A stretch of 33,477 nt of DNA. Source: Enterobacteriaceae endosymbiont of Donacia piscatrix (GTDB taxonomy: Bacteria; Pseudomonadota; Gammaproteobacteria; Enterobacterales; Enterobacteriaceae). Positions 8,747-17,647 of this stretch are shown here, piece after piece (positions within the stretch are counted from its first letter, which is position 1; each line of letters opens with the position of its first letter). The position numbers were made by a program, and so were the translations under genes. Under the pieces are notes generated by a model. The model was not told the origin of the DNA. It saw only the letters and a list, made by a program, of their open reading frames with translations, and did no database searches. Where the stretch lies: positions 107,794 to 141,270 of the forward strand of contig NZ_CP046200.1 in assembly GCF_012569525.1 (NCBI RefSeq), in the 5' to 3' direction.

Positions 8747-9466
8747 TTATTTTAATTTTTTACTTGAAATATGTAAAGTAATATATTTTGATGTTTTTGT
8801 TTGAATTATTCCTTTGATTCTAGTTAATAATTTATTTATTAATTTTTGTTTAAAATATGATATTTTATCATAACGTTGTACTAAACATGCTTGAGAATTA
8901 TATATAACTTCTACTTCTTTAATACCATTTGCTTCTAATGTTGCTCCTGTAGAAACTAAATCACAAATAACATCAGATAAACCAACTTTTGGTGCTAATT
9001 CTACTGAACCATTTAAAATGCAAAACTTAAATTTGATATGATGTTGATGAAGATACTTTTTTAATAAATTAGGATAAGATGTTGCAATACAAGTATTTTG
9101 TAAAGATTTTAATCCTAAATAATTTTTATTTATAGGTATTGCTATTGATAATCGACATATACCAAAATCTAATTTACGTAATATTATATATTTTGCATTA
9201 TAACCCTTAGATACTCTATTTAATACTTCTTCTTCTAAAACATTTTTACCTATAATTCCTAAATCAACAACACCTTCCATAATTAAATTAGGAATATCGT
9301 CATCACGTACTCTTAAGATATCAATTGGCATATTTTCTGCAAAAACTATTAACCGTTGTTGTCGTAAATTAATTTTAAGACCACAATTCTTTAATAGTTT
9401 ACTAGTTTCATTACTTAAACGACCAGATTTTTGCATAGCTATACGTAAACGATTATTATCTAACAT
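8747..9466 (-). CDS. hisG: HisG, ATP phosphoribosyltransferase, truncated to the catalytic domains
   Basis: First enzyme of histidine synthesis (ATP + PRPP to PR-ATP) and the usual point of feedback inhibition by histidine. The 239-residue product matches E. coli HisG closely over residues 1-238: [40 protein letters not shown], and the PRPP loop [11 protein letters not shown]. It stops right after [14 protein letters not shown], where the long-form family (299 residues) continues into the C-terminal ACT-like domain that binds histidine. Both catalytic domains look intact, so a functional but feedback-insensitive enzyme is plausible. The short-form HisG of other bacteria needs HisZ and differs in sequence; this is a truncated long form. 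Start ATG 9466, preceded by AAAGG. First gene of the operon. Confidence 0.93.
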   Translation of the reverse strand: MLDNNRLRIAMQKSGRLSNETSKLLKNCGLKINLRQQRLIVFAENMPIDILRVRDDDIPNLIMEGVVDLGIIGKNVLEEEVLNRVSKGYNAKYIILRKLDFGICRLSIAIPINKNYLGLKSLQNTCIATSYPNLLKKYLHQHHIKFKFCILNGSVELAPKVGLSDVICDLVSTGATLEANGIKEVEVIYNSQACLVQRYDKISYFKQKLINKLLTRIKGIIQTKTSKYITLHISSKKLK

Positions 9467-9608
9467 ACTATATACCTTTATTAAAAATAATTTAGTTTAA
9501 ATTTAGAACATAAATGTAATTTTAAAATTAATTAGTTAATTTAAACTTAAAGAAGTTATGTTAAAATAACAACTATTTTTTATAATTTTACATAAGTATT
9601 TAAAATTT
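9467..9608 (-). promoter_or_regulatory. Presumed his operon promoter region, no visible attenuator
   Basis: This 142-base gap upstream of hisG must hold the operon promoter. I looked for the enterobacterial his leader peptide (a run of His codons) followed by a terminator hairpin and found neither: there is no CAT/CAC cluster and no G/C stem. Near-consensus promoter hexamers are weak and I do not assign one. A likely ribosome binding site, AAAGG, lies just 5' of the hisG ATG. Confidence 0.4.
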
Positions 9609-10079
9609 TTAATTTTTTATTTTTATATATCCTAAATCTTCTTCTATAGGATTTTTAGCTAAAATACGAGCTAGTTTATCACATCGCTTATTTATAAGAT
9701 GAGATGAATGACTTTTAATCCATTTCCATGAAATTTTATGATGAATTAAAGATAATTCTAATCTTTTCCACAAGTCGATATTTTTTACTTTTTGTTTATT
9801 ATTACGTTTCCAATTAGATTTTTTCCAATTATATATCCATTTTGTAATTCCTTTTTTTAAATATTTACTGTCAGTAGTTATTATAATATTACAATTTTCT
9901 TTTAAAGATTCTAACGCGATTATAGAGGCCATTAATTCCATTCTATTATTAGTTGTTAAAAAAAAACCTTTAGTTAAAATTTTTTCATATTTATGATATT
10001 GTATAATAGCAGCGCATCCTCCTGGACCTGGATTATTTATACAAGAACCATCTGTAAAAATTTTTATATTTTTATACAT
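9609..10079 (-). CDS. rnhA: Ribonuclease HI
   Basis: RNase HI cleaves the RNA strand of RNA-DNA hybrids, removing primers and R-loops. The protein has 156 residues (E. coli 155). The catalytic carboxylates are all in register: Asp10 in FTDGS, Glu48 in RMELMA, Asp70 in TTDSKY and the late Asp in KRCDKLAR. The metal-handling His lies in the KSHSSH loop (E. coli KGHAGH). It is divergent from dnaQ with only 38 bases between the starts, the arrangement known in E. coli where the two promoters overlap. Confidence 0.97.
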   Translation of the reverse strand: MYKNIKIFTDGSCINNPGPGGCAAIIQYHKYEKILTKGFFLTTNNRMELMASIIALESLKENCNIIITTDSKYLKKGITKWIYNWKKSNWKRNNKQKVKNIDLWKRLELSLIHHKISWKWIKSHSSHLINKRCDKLARILAKNPIEEDLGYIKIKN

Positions 10080-10117
10080 ATTTTTTTATTAAAATTAATA
10101 TTACTTATATAACAAAT

Positions 10118-10849
10118 ATGAAAAAATTAAATATACGTCAAGTAGTTTTAGATACAGAAACAACTGGAATGAATTCGTTTCCTCCATATTATATAGGACA
10201 TCGTATTATTGAAATAGGAATTATAGAAATTATTAATCGTAATATTACTAAAAATTATTTTCACGAATATATAAATCCACAAAAAATAATAAGTAAAGAA
10301 GCATTTAATATTCATGGTATTTCTAATAAATTTATATCTAAAAAACCAATTTTTGCTAAAATTGTACATAATTTTTTAAATTATATTAAAGAATCAGAAC
10401 TTATCATTCATAATGCTCAATTTGATGTTGATTTTTTAAATTATGAATTATCATTATTAAAAAATAATTTACCTAAAATTGAAGATATTTGTACAATTAC
10501 AGATACATTAAAAATAGCTAGAAATATATTTCCTGGAAAAAGAAATTCTTTAAATTCTTTGTGTTCACGGTTTAATATAGATAGAAGTGAACGTACTTTA
10601 CATGGTGCTTTATTAGATGCAAAGCTCTTATCACATGTCTTTTTATCTATGACTACTAAACAAAATAATTTTAAATTAGAATTATTAAAAGAAAAAAATA
10701 ATATAATTCATATTAATGATTTTAAAAAATTTTTTAAAACAAAAAAAAAATTATTAATTATAATAAAAGCTTCTAATGAAGAATTAAAATTACATAATTT
10801 AAAATTAAATTTAATTAAAAAAAAATGTGGTTTTATTTTATGGAAATAA
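10118..10849 (+). CDS. dnaQ: DNA polymerase III epsilon subunit (3'-5' proofreading exonuclease)
   Basis: Proofreading subunit of the replicative polymerase core. The 243-residue length equals E. coli. DEDDh motifs are intact: Exo I with Asp12 and Glu14 in LDTETTG, Exo II with Asp103 in HNAQFDVDF, and Exo III with His162 and Asp167 in LHGALLDAK. The C-terminal tail that binds the alpha subunit is also present, ending GFILWK like E. coli CLWRA. So proofreading appears retained, in contrast to the suspect MutS further on. It is followed by tRNA-Asp as in E. coli. A 10-base A tract lies near the C-terminal region (10740-10750). Confidence 0.97.
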   Translation: MKKLNIRQVVLDTETTGMNSFPPYYIGHRIIEIGIIEIINRNITKNYFHEYINPQKIISKEAFNIHGISNKFISKKPIFAKIVHNFLNYIKESELIIHNAQFDVDFLNYELSLLKNNLPKIEDICTITDTLKIARNIFPGKRNSLNSLCSRFNIDRSERTLHGALLDAKLLSHVFLSMTTKQNNFKLELLKEKNNIIHINDFKKFFKTKKKLLIIIKASNEELKLHNLKLNLIKKKCGFILWK

Positions 10850-10859
10850 AAAAAAATTA

Positions 10860-10888
10860 TTGATAATAATAATATATTCTTCTATAAT
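10860..10888 (+). promoter_or_regulatory. Sigma-70 promoter of tRNA-Asp
   Basis: TTGATA (10860-10865, five of six consensus -35 bases), a 17-base spacer and a perfect TATAAT (10883-10888) lie right upstream of the tRNA. Predicted initiation is at about 10895-10896, giving only a two- to three-base 5' leader. It starts 10 bases after the dnaQ stop. This is the best promoter match in the window; spacing to a known RNA start makes it more credible than isolated TATAAT boxes. Confidence 0.65.
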
Positions 10889-10897
10889 ATAGAATAT

Positions 10898-10971
10898 GGT
10901 GCGATAGTTCAGTTGGTTAGAATACCGGCTTGTCACGCCGGGGGTCGCGGGTTCAACTCCCGTTCGCACCG
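10898..10971 (+). tRNA. aspV: tRNA-Asp (anticodon GTC)
   Basis: A 74-base cloverleaf with a perfect seven-pair acceptor stem (GGTGCGA with TCGCACC), D-loop AGTTGGTTAGA, anticodon stem CCGGC/GCCGG around loop TTGTCAC (anticodon GTC at 10932-10934), T arm GCGGGTTCAACTCCCGT, and discriminator G. It is nearly identical in layout to E. coli tRNA-Asp. The bases after the discriminator are TAT, so CCA is not encoded and must be added by the tRNA nucleotidyltransferase. It is a G/C-rich island in very A/T-rich DNA, as expected for a structured RNA. It sits downstream of dnaQ as E. coli aspV does. Confidence 0.98.
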
Positions 10972-11010
10972 TATATTTAGAATTTAAAATAGAAATATTA
11001 TAGATATTAT

Positions 11011-11844
11011 CTAGTCGTTATTAATCCATAAAACACAAGATTTGTTATATAATTCTAAGTTATTTTTAATAATATTTATTAAATCTGAACAAATTTCTTT
11101 TTTATTTATAAAATCATTTATCCAAAAAAAAACACTAAAATTAATAGAACTATTAGTAATCCCATCAACAACAACATTAACAATAGAATTTTTTATTATT
11201 TTATCATTTAGTGAAATAGTATCTAATAAAATTTTTTTAATTGTATTAATATCATTTTGTATTAATTCTCTTGAAAGACTTAAAGTAATTTTGTTACGAT
11301 ATTCATTTGATTTAGAAAAATTTATTATATTTTCTGTTAAAATCTTTCCATTAGGTACTGATATAATATTTCCATCAAATGTTTTTAAAAGAGTACAAAA
11401 AATTTCTACATTAGTTATTTTACCAGTTACATTACTTATATTAATATAATCTCCTACTTTAAAAATGCGAAAAGTAATAATTAATAATCCTGAAGCTAAA
11501 TTTGCTAATGCACTTTGCCATGCTAAACCTATTACTAATCCTATAGTACCAAATGCAGCAAAAATTGATGATGTTCTTAACCCAATACTACTTAAAGCAC
11601 TAACTATAACAAAAATAATAAAACTATATTTAAAAACATTTGTGAGAAATCCGATAGTAATCGGATCTATATTCCTTTTAGTAAAAACATTTCTTATAGT
11701 TTTAGTACTAAATTTAACACTCCATAATCCAAAAAATAAAACCATACCTGCTAAAATAAAATGTTCACATTGATATAAAATAAAAATTTTATTTTTAAAT
11801 ATCCACATTTTTATAAAATCTAATACACTAATAAACTTATTCAT
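11011..11844 (-). CDS. mscS: Small-conductance mechanosensitive channel MscS
   Basis: MscS is a homoheptameric inner-membrane channel that opens on membrane tension to release solutes during osmotic downshock. The 277-residue protein (E. coli 286) has three hydrophobic segments in the first 130 residues. The third is the Gly/Ala-rich pore helix (AAFGTIGLVIGLAWQSALAN), followed by ASGLLIITFRIFKVGDYI, the beta-domain PNGKI and NIINFS motifs, and the C-terminal cage domain. The extreme C-terminus is shorter than in E. coli, ending CVLWINND where E. coli continues about ten residues. It lies next to fbaA, the conserved enterobacterial order. Confidence 0.93.
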   Translation of the reverse strand: MNKFISVLDFIKMWIFKNKIFILYQCEHFILAGMVLFFGLWSVKFSTKTIRNVFTKRNIDPITIGFLTNVFKYSFIIFVIVSALSSIGLRTSSIFAAFGTIGLVIGLAWQSALANLASGLLIITFRIFKVGDYINISNVTGKITNVEIFCTLLKTFDGNIISVPNGKILTENIINFSKSNEYRNKITLSLSRELIQNDINTIKKILLDTISLNDKIIKNSIVNVVVDGITNSSINFSVFFWINDFINKKEICSDLINIIKNNLELYNKSCVLWINND

Positions 11845-11907
11845 ATTTTAATAATCCATTGTATAAAATAATTTGTATTTTGTTTTATAATTTAAATAAT
11901 TTAGTTT

Positions 11908-12987
11908 TTATAATATATTAATTGCATTTAATTCTTTAAATGTTCTTTCTAATCGTTTTTTCATAGAAATTTGTGATGCTCTAATCCATGATCTAGGATC
12001 ATAATATTTTTTATTAGGTTTATTTAAACCTTCTGGATTACCTAATTGTTTTTGTAAATAAAATTTATATTTTTTATAAAAATTTAATATACCTTTCCAT
12101 GTAGCCCATTGGGTATCTGTATCAATATTCATTTTAACAACACCATATCTTATGGCTTGTTTGATTTCTTTTATTGACGATCCAGAACCTCCATGAAATA
12201 CAAAATTTATAGGATTTTTATATAGATGATGTTTTTTACTAATAAATTTTTGTGATTTTTTTAAGATTTTAGGTAATAATTTTATATTTCCTGTTTGATA
12301 TACTCCATGTACATTACCAAAAGAAGCAGCAATAATAAATTGTGAACTAATTAATTTTAATTTTTCATATGCATAATTTACATCATTAGGATCAGTATAT
12401 AATAATTTTTTATTTAAATTACTATTATTAATACCGTCTTCTTCACCTCCGGTACATCCTAATTCTATTTCTAATGTCATTTGCATTTTTGACATTCTTT
12501 TTAAATAAGAACTACATATTTTAATATTATCTTTTATCGATTCTTTAGATAAATCTATCATATGTGATGAAAACAAAGATTTTTTATATTTCAAATAATA
12601 TTTTTCATTTTCATATAATAAATCATTAATCCAAGATAACTTATTTTTTGGGCAATGATCAGTATGTAAAATAACTGGTATACCATAATATTGTGCAGTG
12701 TTATGAACATGTTTAGCTCCAGATATAGCACCTATTATAGATGCTAATCTAGGATTAATTATTTGTAATCCTTTACCAGCAATAAAAGCAGCTCCTTCAT
12801 TTGAAAATTGGATAATTACTGGAGATTTCATCTTTGCTGCAGTTTCTAATACTATATTAATAGAATCAGTACCTACACAATTAATGGCTGGTATAGCAAA
12901 ATTATTTTTTTTAGCTATTTTAAATATAGTTTGTACATCATGACCAACAACTACACCAGGTTTTACATAATTTAAAATTTTAGACAT
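11908..12987 (-). CDS. fbaA: Fructose-bisphosphate aldolase class II
   Basis: Zinc-dependent aldolase that interconverts fructose-1,6-bisphosphate with DHAP and glyceraldehyde-3-phosphate. From the ATG at 12987 the protein is 359 residues, the same as E. coli. A GTG three codons earlier (12996) would extend it, but the family N-terminus MSKI supports 12987. Zinc and substrate motifs are HTDHC, LEIELGCTGGEEDG, FGNVHGVY, FHGGSGS and NIDTDTQWATW. It belongs to the minus-strand tktA-pgk-fbaA-mscS block; 66 bases separate its start from the pgk stop. Confidence 0.97.
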   Translation of the reverse strand: MSKILNYVKPGVVVGHDVQTIFKIAKKNNFAIPAINCVGTDSINIVLETAAKMKSPVIIQFSNEGAAFIAGKGLQIINPRLASIIGAISGAKHVHNTAQYYGIPVILHTDHCPKNKLSWINDLLYENEKYYLKYKKSLFSSHMIDLSKESIKDNIKICSSYLKRMSKMQMTLEIELGCTGGEEDGINNSNLNKKLLYTDPNDVNYAYEKLKLISSQFIIAASFGNVHGVYQTGNIKLLPKILKKSQKFISKKHHLYKNPINFVFHGGSGSSIKEIKQAIRYGVVKMNIDTDTQWATWKGILNFYKKYKFYLQKQLGNPEGLNKPNKKYYDPRSWIRASQISMKKRLERTFKELNAINIL

Positions 12988-13053
12988 AATATACACTTTA
13001 CATTTAATAATTTTTTATTAGATATTTTATAATTTTAATTATAAGATTTCATT

Positions 13054-14208
13054 TTATGAAATATTTTCTAATAGAGTTGTAACAGGTAATTTGTTTTTTT
13101 CTATATATTTTAAAAAAGCTCCCCCACCTGTAGAAATATAAGAGATTTTATTAAAAACATTAAATAATTCTAGTGCAGCTAATGTATCTCCTCCACCTAC
13201 AATAGAAAAAATATTATTATCAATAATAGCATTAATAATACTTTCAGTACCTTTTCTAAAATTTTTAAATTCGAATACTCCAACTGGTCCATTCCATAAA
13301 ACAGTTTTAGCTTTTTTAAGTTCATTTTGAATTATATTTATAGTTTTATGTCCTATATCTAAAATTTTTTCATTTTTTGAAATATTAGTAATTTTTTTTG
13401 TTTTTATTAAAGTATTATTTGAGTTAGTTGTACTAACAATACAATCAATGGGAATAATTATATTTTTACATTTTTGAATTATTTCTTGAGCTAATAAAAT
13501 TGCATTAGGTTCATATAATGAATTACCAATATTATTATTTAATGCAATTAATGTATTAGCGATACCTCCTCCTACAATAACTTTATCTGATAATTTAGAT
13601 AATTTTTTTAAAATATTAAATTTAGTTGATATTTTTGATCCACCAATGATTGATATTATTGGTTTTAAAGGATTTTTTAAAAATTTTGTTAGATTTTTTA
13701 TTTCATTTATTAATAAAAAACCTGCACAAGATTGTTTAGCAAATTTGATAATACCATAAGTAGAAGAATGAATACGATGAGAAGTTGCAAATGCATCCAT
13801 TACAAAAATATCACATAAAGATGCATATTTTTTAGCTAATTTTTCATTATTACTTTTTTCACCAATATTAAAACGCACATTTTCTAAAAGAATAATTTCG
13901 TTATCTTTAAATTTTAAACCATTTAAATAATCTTTTTTTAAAATAACTTTATGATTTAAAATTTCTGTTAAATATATACTTATTTTTTTAAGAGATAAAG
14001 AATTATTATATTTTCCCTCAACAGGATTTCCTAAATGAGAAGCTATAATAATCTTACATTTTTTATTTAAAGCATATTTAATAGTAGGTAATGATAATTT
14101 AATTCTAATATCTGATTTAATATTACCATTTAAATCTATTGGTACATTTAAATCAGATCTAATTAATATTATTTTATTTTGAATATTTAAATCTAAAATA
14201 CTTAACAT
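13054..14208 (-). CDS. pgk: Phosphoglycerate kinase
   Basis: Glycolytic kinase transferring phosphate from 1,3-bisphosphoglycerate to ADP. It has 384 residues (E. coli 387). Recognisable blocks are the substrate loop LIRSDLNVP, ASHLG, LLENVRFN, the hinge region with WNGPVGVFE, the nucleotide-binding VGGGDTLAAL and the C-terminal STGGGAFL. The 37-base gap to tktA upstream holds no gene; E. coli has epd at this place, so epd has been lost cleanly. Confidence 0.98.
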   Translation of the reverse strand: MLSILDLNIQNKIILIRSDLNVPIDLNGNIKSDIRIKLSLPTIKYALNKKCKIIIASHLGNPVEGKYNNSLSLKKISIYLTEILNHKVILKKDYLNGLKFKDNEIILLENVRFNIGEKSNNEKLAKKYASLCDIFVMDAFATSHRIHSSTYGIIKFAKQSCAGFLLINEIKNLTKFLKNPLKPIISIIGGSKISTKFNILKKLSKLSDKVIVGGGIANTLIALNNNIGNSLYEPNAILLAQEIIQKCKNIIIPIDCIVSTTNSNNTLIKTKKITNISKNEKILDIGHKTINIIQNELKKAKTVLWNGPVGVFEFKNFRKGTESIINAIIDNNIFSIVGGGDTLAALELFNVFNKISYISTGGGAFLKYIEKNKLPVTTLLENIS

Positions 14209-14245
14209 AAATGTTTTAATCCTATTTTTTTTAATTAAAAAATGA

Positions 14246-16252
14246 TTAATTATATAATTTAAAAAAATTTTTTATTTTTGATAAAATATTTTCAATAGTA
14301 AAACCAAATTTTTTAAACAATTTTTTTTCAGAAGCAGAATATCCAAAAGTATTTATACCAATAACAATACCAGTTAAACCTACATATTTATACCAAAAAT
14401 CTTTAGATCCTGCTTCAATTGCTATTTTACATTTTACATAACTAGGTAATACATAATTTTTATATTCTTTACTTTGTTTATCAAAAATATCAGTAGAAGG
14501 CATAGATATAACTCTAACTTTATATTTTAAAATAGATAATTTTTCATATACTTTAATAGCTAAAGATACTTCTGATCCAGTAGCTATTAATATAATTTGA
14601 GGATTTTTATCTATACAATCTTTTAAAATATAGCCTCCATATGATATATATGATATAGTTTTTTCATTTCTTTTTTGTGTAGGTAAAATTTGTCTTGATA
14701 AAACTAAAATAGTTGGTTTTTTTTTATTTTCAATACCTATTTTCCACGCTATAGCTGTTTCAATTACATCACATGGACGCCAAATATTTATATTGGGTAT
14801 TAATCTTAAACTAGATAATTGTTCTATTGGTTGGTGTGTTGGTCCATCTTCTCCTAACCCTATAGAATCATGAGTATAAATCATTATATTTCTAATTTTC
14901 ATTAATGCTGCCATTCTTATGGCATTACGACAATAATCTGAAAAAACTAAAAAAGTAGCTGTATAAGTAATAAATCCATTATATAAAGAAATACCATTAG
15001 AAATGGCAGTCATGCCAAATTCTCTTACACCATAATAAATATAATTACCATCTTTAAATTCATTAATTGGTTTAGAACTATCTAATATAGTTAAATTACT
15101 ATGAGATAAATCTGCAGAACCACCTAATAATTCAGGTAGTAATTTTGAATATTTTTGTAGAATATATTGTGATGATTGTCTTGTTGAAAAATTTAAATTG
15201 CTATTATTTAATTCTAAAAGAAATTTATTAATTTTATTTTCCCAATCATAAGGAAGAATTTTACTAATTCTTCTTTTAAATTCTTTTGCTAAAATTGGAA
15301 ATTTATAACAATAATTTTTAAACATCTTTTTCCATTTTTGTTCTTTTATATAACCTATTTTTTTTGCATCCCACGCTTTATAAATATATGAAGGAATTTC
15401 AAAAGATTTAAAATTCCATTTTAAATGTTTTCTTGTTAATAAAACTTCTTTTTTTCCTAAGGGTGATCCATGTGAAATATTTTTACCTGCTTTATTAGGT
15501 GAACCAAAAGCAATAATTGTGTTACAAATTAATAATGATGGTTTATTATTTGTATTTGATTTAACTTTTTTAATAGCTTTTTCTATAATTTCAGAATTGT
15601 GACCATCTATATTAGATAATACATTCCAACCATAAGATTCAAATCTTTTTTTAGTATTTTCATTAAACCATCCTTTAATATTTCCATCTATAGATATTTG
15701 ATTATTATCATAAAATACTATTAATTTTTTTAATTTTAATGTTCCAGCCAATGAACAAACTTCATGTGAAATACCTTCCATTAAACATCCATCACCTACA
15801 AAAACATAAATATAATGATCAATAATATTAAAATTTAATTTATTAAATTGTGCAGATAATATTTTTTCTGCTATAGCCATACCAACAGCATTCGCTAATC
15901 CTTGTCCTAAAGGACCTGTACTAGTTTCAATACCTGGAGTATTTAATTCTGGATGTCCTGGTGTTTTAGAATTTAATTTACGAAAATTTTTTAAATCAGA
16001 AATAGATAAATTATATCCAGTAAGATGTAATAAACTATAAAGTAACATTACACAATGTCCATTAGATAAAATGAATCTATCACGATTTATCCACATAGGA
16101 TTACTAGGATTATGATTTAAAAATTTACGCCAAAGTGCTTCTGCTATATCTGCCATTCCCATTGGAGCTCCAGGATGTCCTGAATTAGCATTTTCTATAG
16201 AATCTATACTTAAAAATCTAATAGCATTAACTATATCTTTTCTAAAATTCAT
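14246..16252 (-). CDS. tktA: Transketolase
   Basis: Thiamine-diphosphate enzyme of the non-oxidative pentose phosphate pathway. It helps produce ribose-5-phosphate (for PRPP, the histidine precursor) and erythrose-4-phosphate. It has 668 residues (E. coli 663). The cofactor site has [19 protein letters not shown], the GDGCLMEG motif with the downstream Asn, and the catalytic Glu in [22 protein letters not shown] and the substrate Arg in LSRQ are also present. tktA versus tktB cannot be told from sequence alone, but the neighbouring pgk, fbaA and mscS make it tktA. A 9-base T run (coding A9) lies at about 14717-14725. Confidence 0.96.
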   Translation of the reverse strand: MNFRKDIVNAIRFLSIDSIENANSGHPGAPMGMADIAEALWRKFLNHNPSNPMWINRDRFILSNGHCVMLLYSLLHLTGYNLSISDLKNFRKLNSKTPGHPELNTPGIETSTGPLGQGLANAVGMAIAEKILSAQFNKLNFNIIDHYIYVFVGDGCLMEGISHEVCSLAGTLKLKKLIVFYDNNQISIDGNIKGWFNENTKKRFESYGWNVLSNIDGHNSEIIEKAIKKVKSNTNNKPSLLICNTIIAFGSPNKAGKNISHGSPLGKKEVLLTRKHLKWNFKSFEIPSYIYKAWDAKKIGYIKEQKWKKMFKNYCYKFPILAKEFKRRISKILPYDWENKINKFLLELNNSNLNFSTRQSSQYILQKYSKLLPELLGGSADLSHSNLTILDSSKPINEFKDGNYIYYGVREFGMTAISNGISLYNGFITYTATFLVFSDYCRNAIRMAALMKIRNIMIYTHDSIGLGEDGPTHQPIEQLSSLRLIPNINIWRPCDVIETAIAWKIGIENKKKPTILVLSRQILPTQKRNEKTISYISYGGYILKDCIDKNPQIILIATGSEVSLAIKVYEKLSILKYKVRVISMPSTDIFDKQSKEYKNYVLPSYVKCKIAIEAGSKDFWYKYVGLTGIVIGINTFGYSASEKKLFKKFGFTIENILSKIKNFFKLYN

Positions 16253-16349
16253 AATATACTTTATCCCTAAATTTAAAAATATTTCATAAAAAAATCTTTA
16301 TATAAAGAAATATATAGGTAAAATGTTTTAAAATCTATTTATTGTAATT

Positions 16350-16379
16350 TTAAAATTTTTAATAAATTAAAAATTTTAA
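16350..16379. repeat. Perfect A/T inverted repeat in the tktA/metK divergent promoter region
   Basis: Two 14-base arms (16350-16363 and 16366-16379), perfectly complementary with a 2-base spacer, lie 68 bases before the metK ATG. A second, uninterrupted 14-base palindrome (TCTTTATATAAAGA, 16295-16308) lies in the same 195-base gap. The gap separates divergent tktA and metK and must contain both promoters. All pairs but two in the smaller palindrome are A-T, so chance is a real alternative. Confidence 0.5.
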
Positions 16380-16447
16380 TTTTATATGCATTTTTTTTAA
16401 AAAAATATATAATAAAATTATTAAAGTATTTATGGGAAATAATATTA

Positions 16448-17605
16448 ATGACAGAATATCTATTTACTTCAGAATCTGTATCAGAAGGTCATCCAGATAA
16501 GGTTGCAGATCAAATTTCTGATGCAATATTAGATAATATAATAAAACAAGATATTGAATCACGTGTAGCATGTGAAACATATATTAAAAATAATATGGTA
16601 TTAATCGGAGGAGAAATAACTACTAAAGCTAATATAAATATAGAAAAAATAACAAGAAAAACTATAAAAGAAATTGGATATACTAATTCTGATATAGGTT
16701 TTAATGCTAATACATGTACAATATTAAATATTTTAAGTAAACAATCAGATGATATTAATCAAGGAATTACATCTAATTTAGATAAATATAATCAAAAAGC
16801 AGGAGATCAAGGTTTTGTATTTGGATATGCTACTAATGAAACCGATGTTTTTATGCCAGCACCTATTATTTATGCACACAAATTAATGTATCAACAATCA
16901 CAAGTTAGAAAAAAAAAAATTTTATCATGGTTGGAACCAGATGCAAAAAGTCAAATTACATTTAAATATAAAAAAAATAAAATTATAAATATAGATTCTG
17001 TTGTTTTATCTACACAAACTTCTAAAGAAATATCTTCTAAAAAATTAACAGAAGCAGTTATGGAAGAAATTATTAAACCAGTATTACCAAAAAAATGGAT
17101 TAATAAACAAACTAAATTTTTTATTAATCCTTCTGGACGTTTTATCATAGGAGGTCCTTTTGGGGATTGTGGTTTAACAGGAAGAAAAATTATTGTAGAT
17201 ACTTATGGTGGTATGGCTAGACATGGAGGAGGTGCATTTTCAGGGAAAGATCCATCAAAAATAGATAGATCTGCTGCATATGCAGCAAGATATATAGCAA
17301 AAAATATAGTTGCTTCAAATTTAGCTTCACGTTGTGAAATACAAATTGCATATATTATTGGTATTGCTAAACCAATTTCAATTATGGTAAATACTTTTGG
17401 TACTAGTAAAATTTCTGATAAAAATATTATGTTATTTATTAAAAATAATTTTGATTTACGACCTTTTAATTTAATTAAAATGCTAAATCTTTTAAAACCT
17501 ATATACAAAAAAACTGCATCTTATGGACATTTTGGTAGAAATATTTTTACATGGGAAAAAACAAATAAAATAAATGAATTTAAAAAAGTTTTTAATATTA
17601 AATAA
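16448..17605 (+). CDS. metK: S-adenosylmethionine synthase
   Basis: Makes SAM from methionine and ATP, the methyl donor used for example by RsmH in this window. The protein has 385 residues (E. coli 384). Signature segments are [20 protein letters not shown], the AGDQG and FGYATNETD loops, [33 protein letters not shown] and the terminal YGHFGR. An 11-base A tract (16909-16919) runs through the middle in frame. In E. coli metK lies near speA-speB-tktA; here the spe genes are gone and metK adjoins tktA, divergently. Confidence 0.98.
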   Translation: MTEYLFTSESVSEGHPDKVADQISDAILDNIIKQDIESRVACETYIKNNMVLIGGEITTKANINIEKITRKTIKEIGYTNSDIGFNANTCTILNILSKQSDDINQGITSNLDKYNQKAGDQGFVFGYATNETDVFMPAPIIYAHKLMYQQSQVRKKKILSWLEPDAKSQITFKYKKNKIINIDSVVLSTQTSKEISSKKLTEAVMEEIIKPVLPKKWINKQTKFFINPSGRFIIGGPFGDCGLTGRKIIVDTYGGMARHGGGAFSGKDPSKIDRSAAYAARYIAKNIVASNLASRCEIQIAYIIGIAKPISIMVNTFGTSKISDKNIMLFIKNNFDLRPFNLIKMLNLLKPIYKKTASYGHFGRNIFTWEKTNKINEFKKVFNIK

Positions 17606-17647
17606 AATTATATTTATTTAATATTTATAAATAAAAAAAATGAATTG

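Noticed and set aside
8747-9466. HisG as a genuine short-form (HisZ-dependent) enzyme
   Set aside because: The sequence follows long-form E. coli HisG nearly residue for residue up to the stop, and the missing domain is visible as a remnant. No hisZ is in the window.
11042-11773. Two plus-strand open frames (135 and 102 codons) opposite mscS
   Set aside because: Both are shadows of mscS; the minus-strand protein matches MscS end to end.
16951-17508. Minus-strand frames opposite metK
   Set aside because: metK is conserved along its whole length on the plus strand; the antisense frames match nothing recognisable.
17606-17647. Possible terminator hairpin between metK and gyrA (TATTTAT/ATAAATA)
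   Set aside because: A seven-pair stem of only A-T pairs with a 9-base loop, and no T run on the metK side. Too weak to call.
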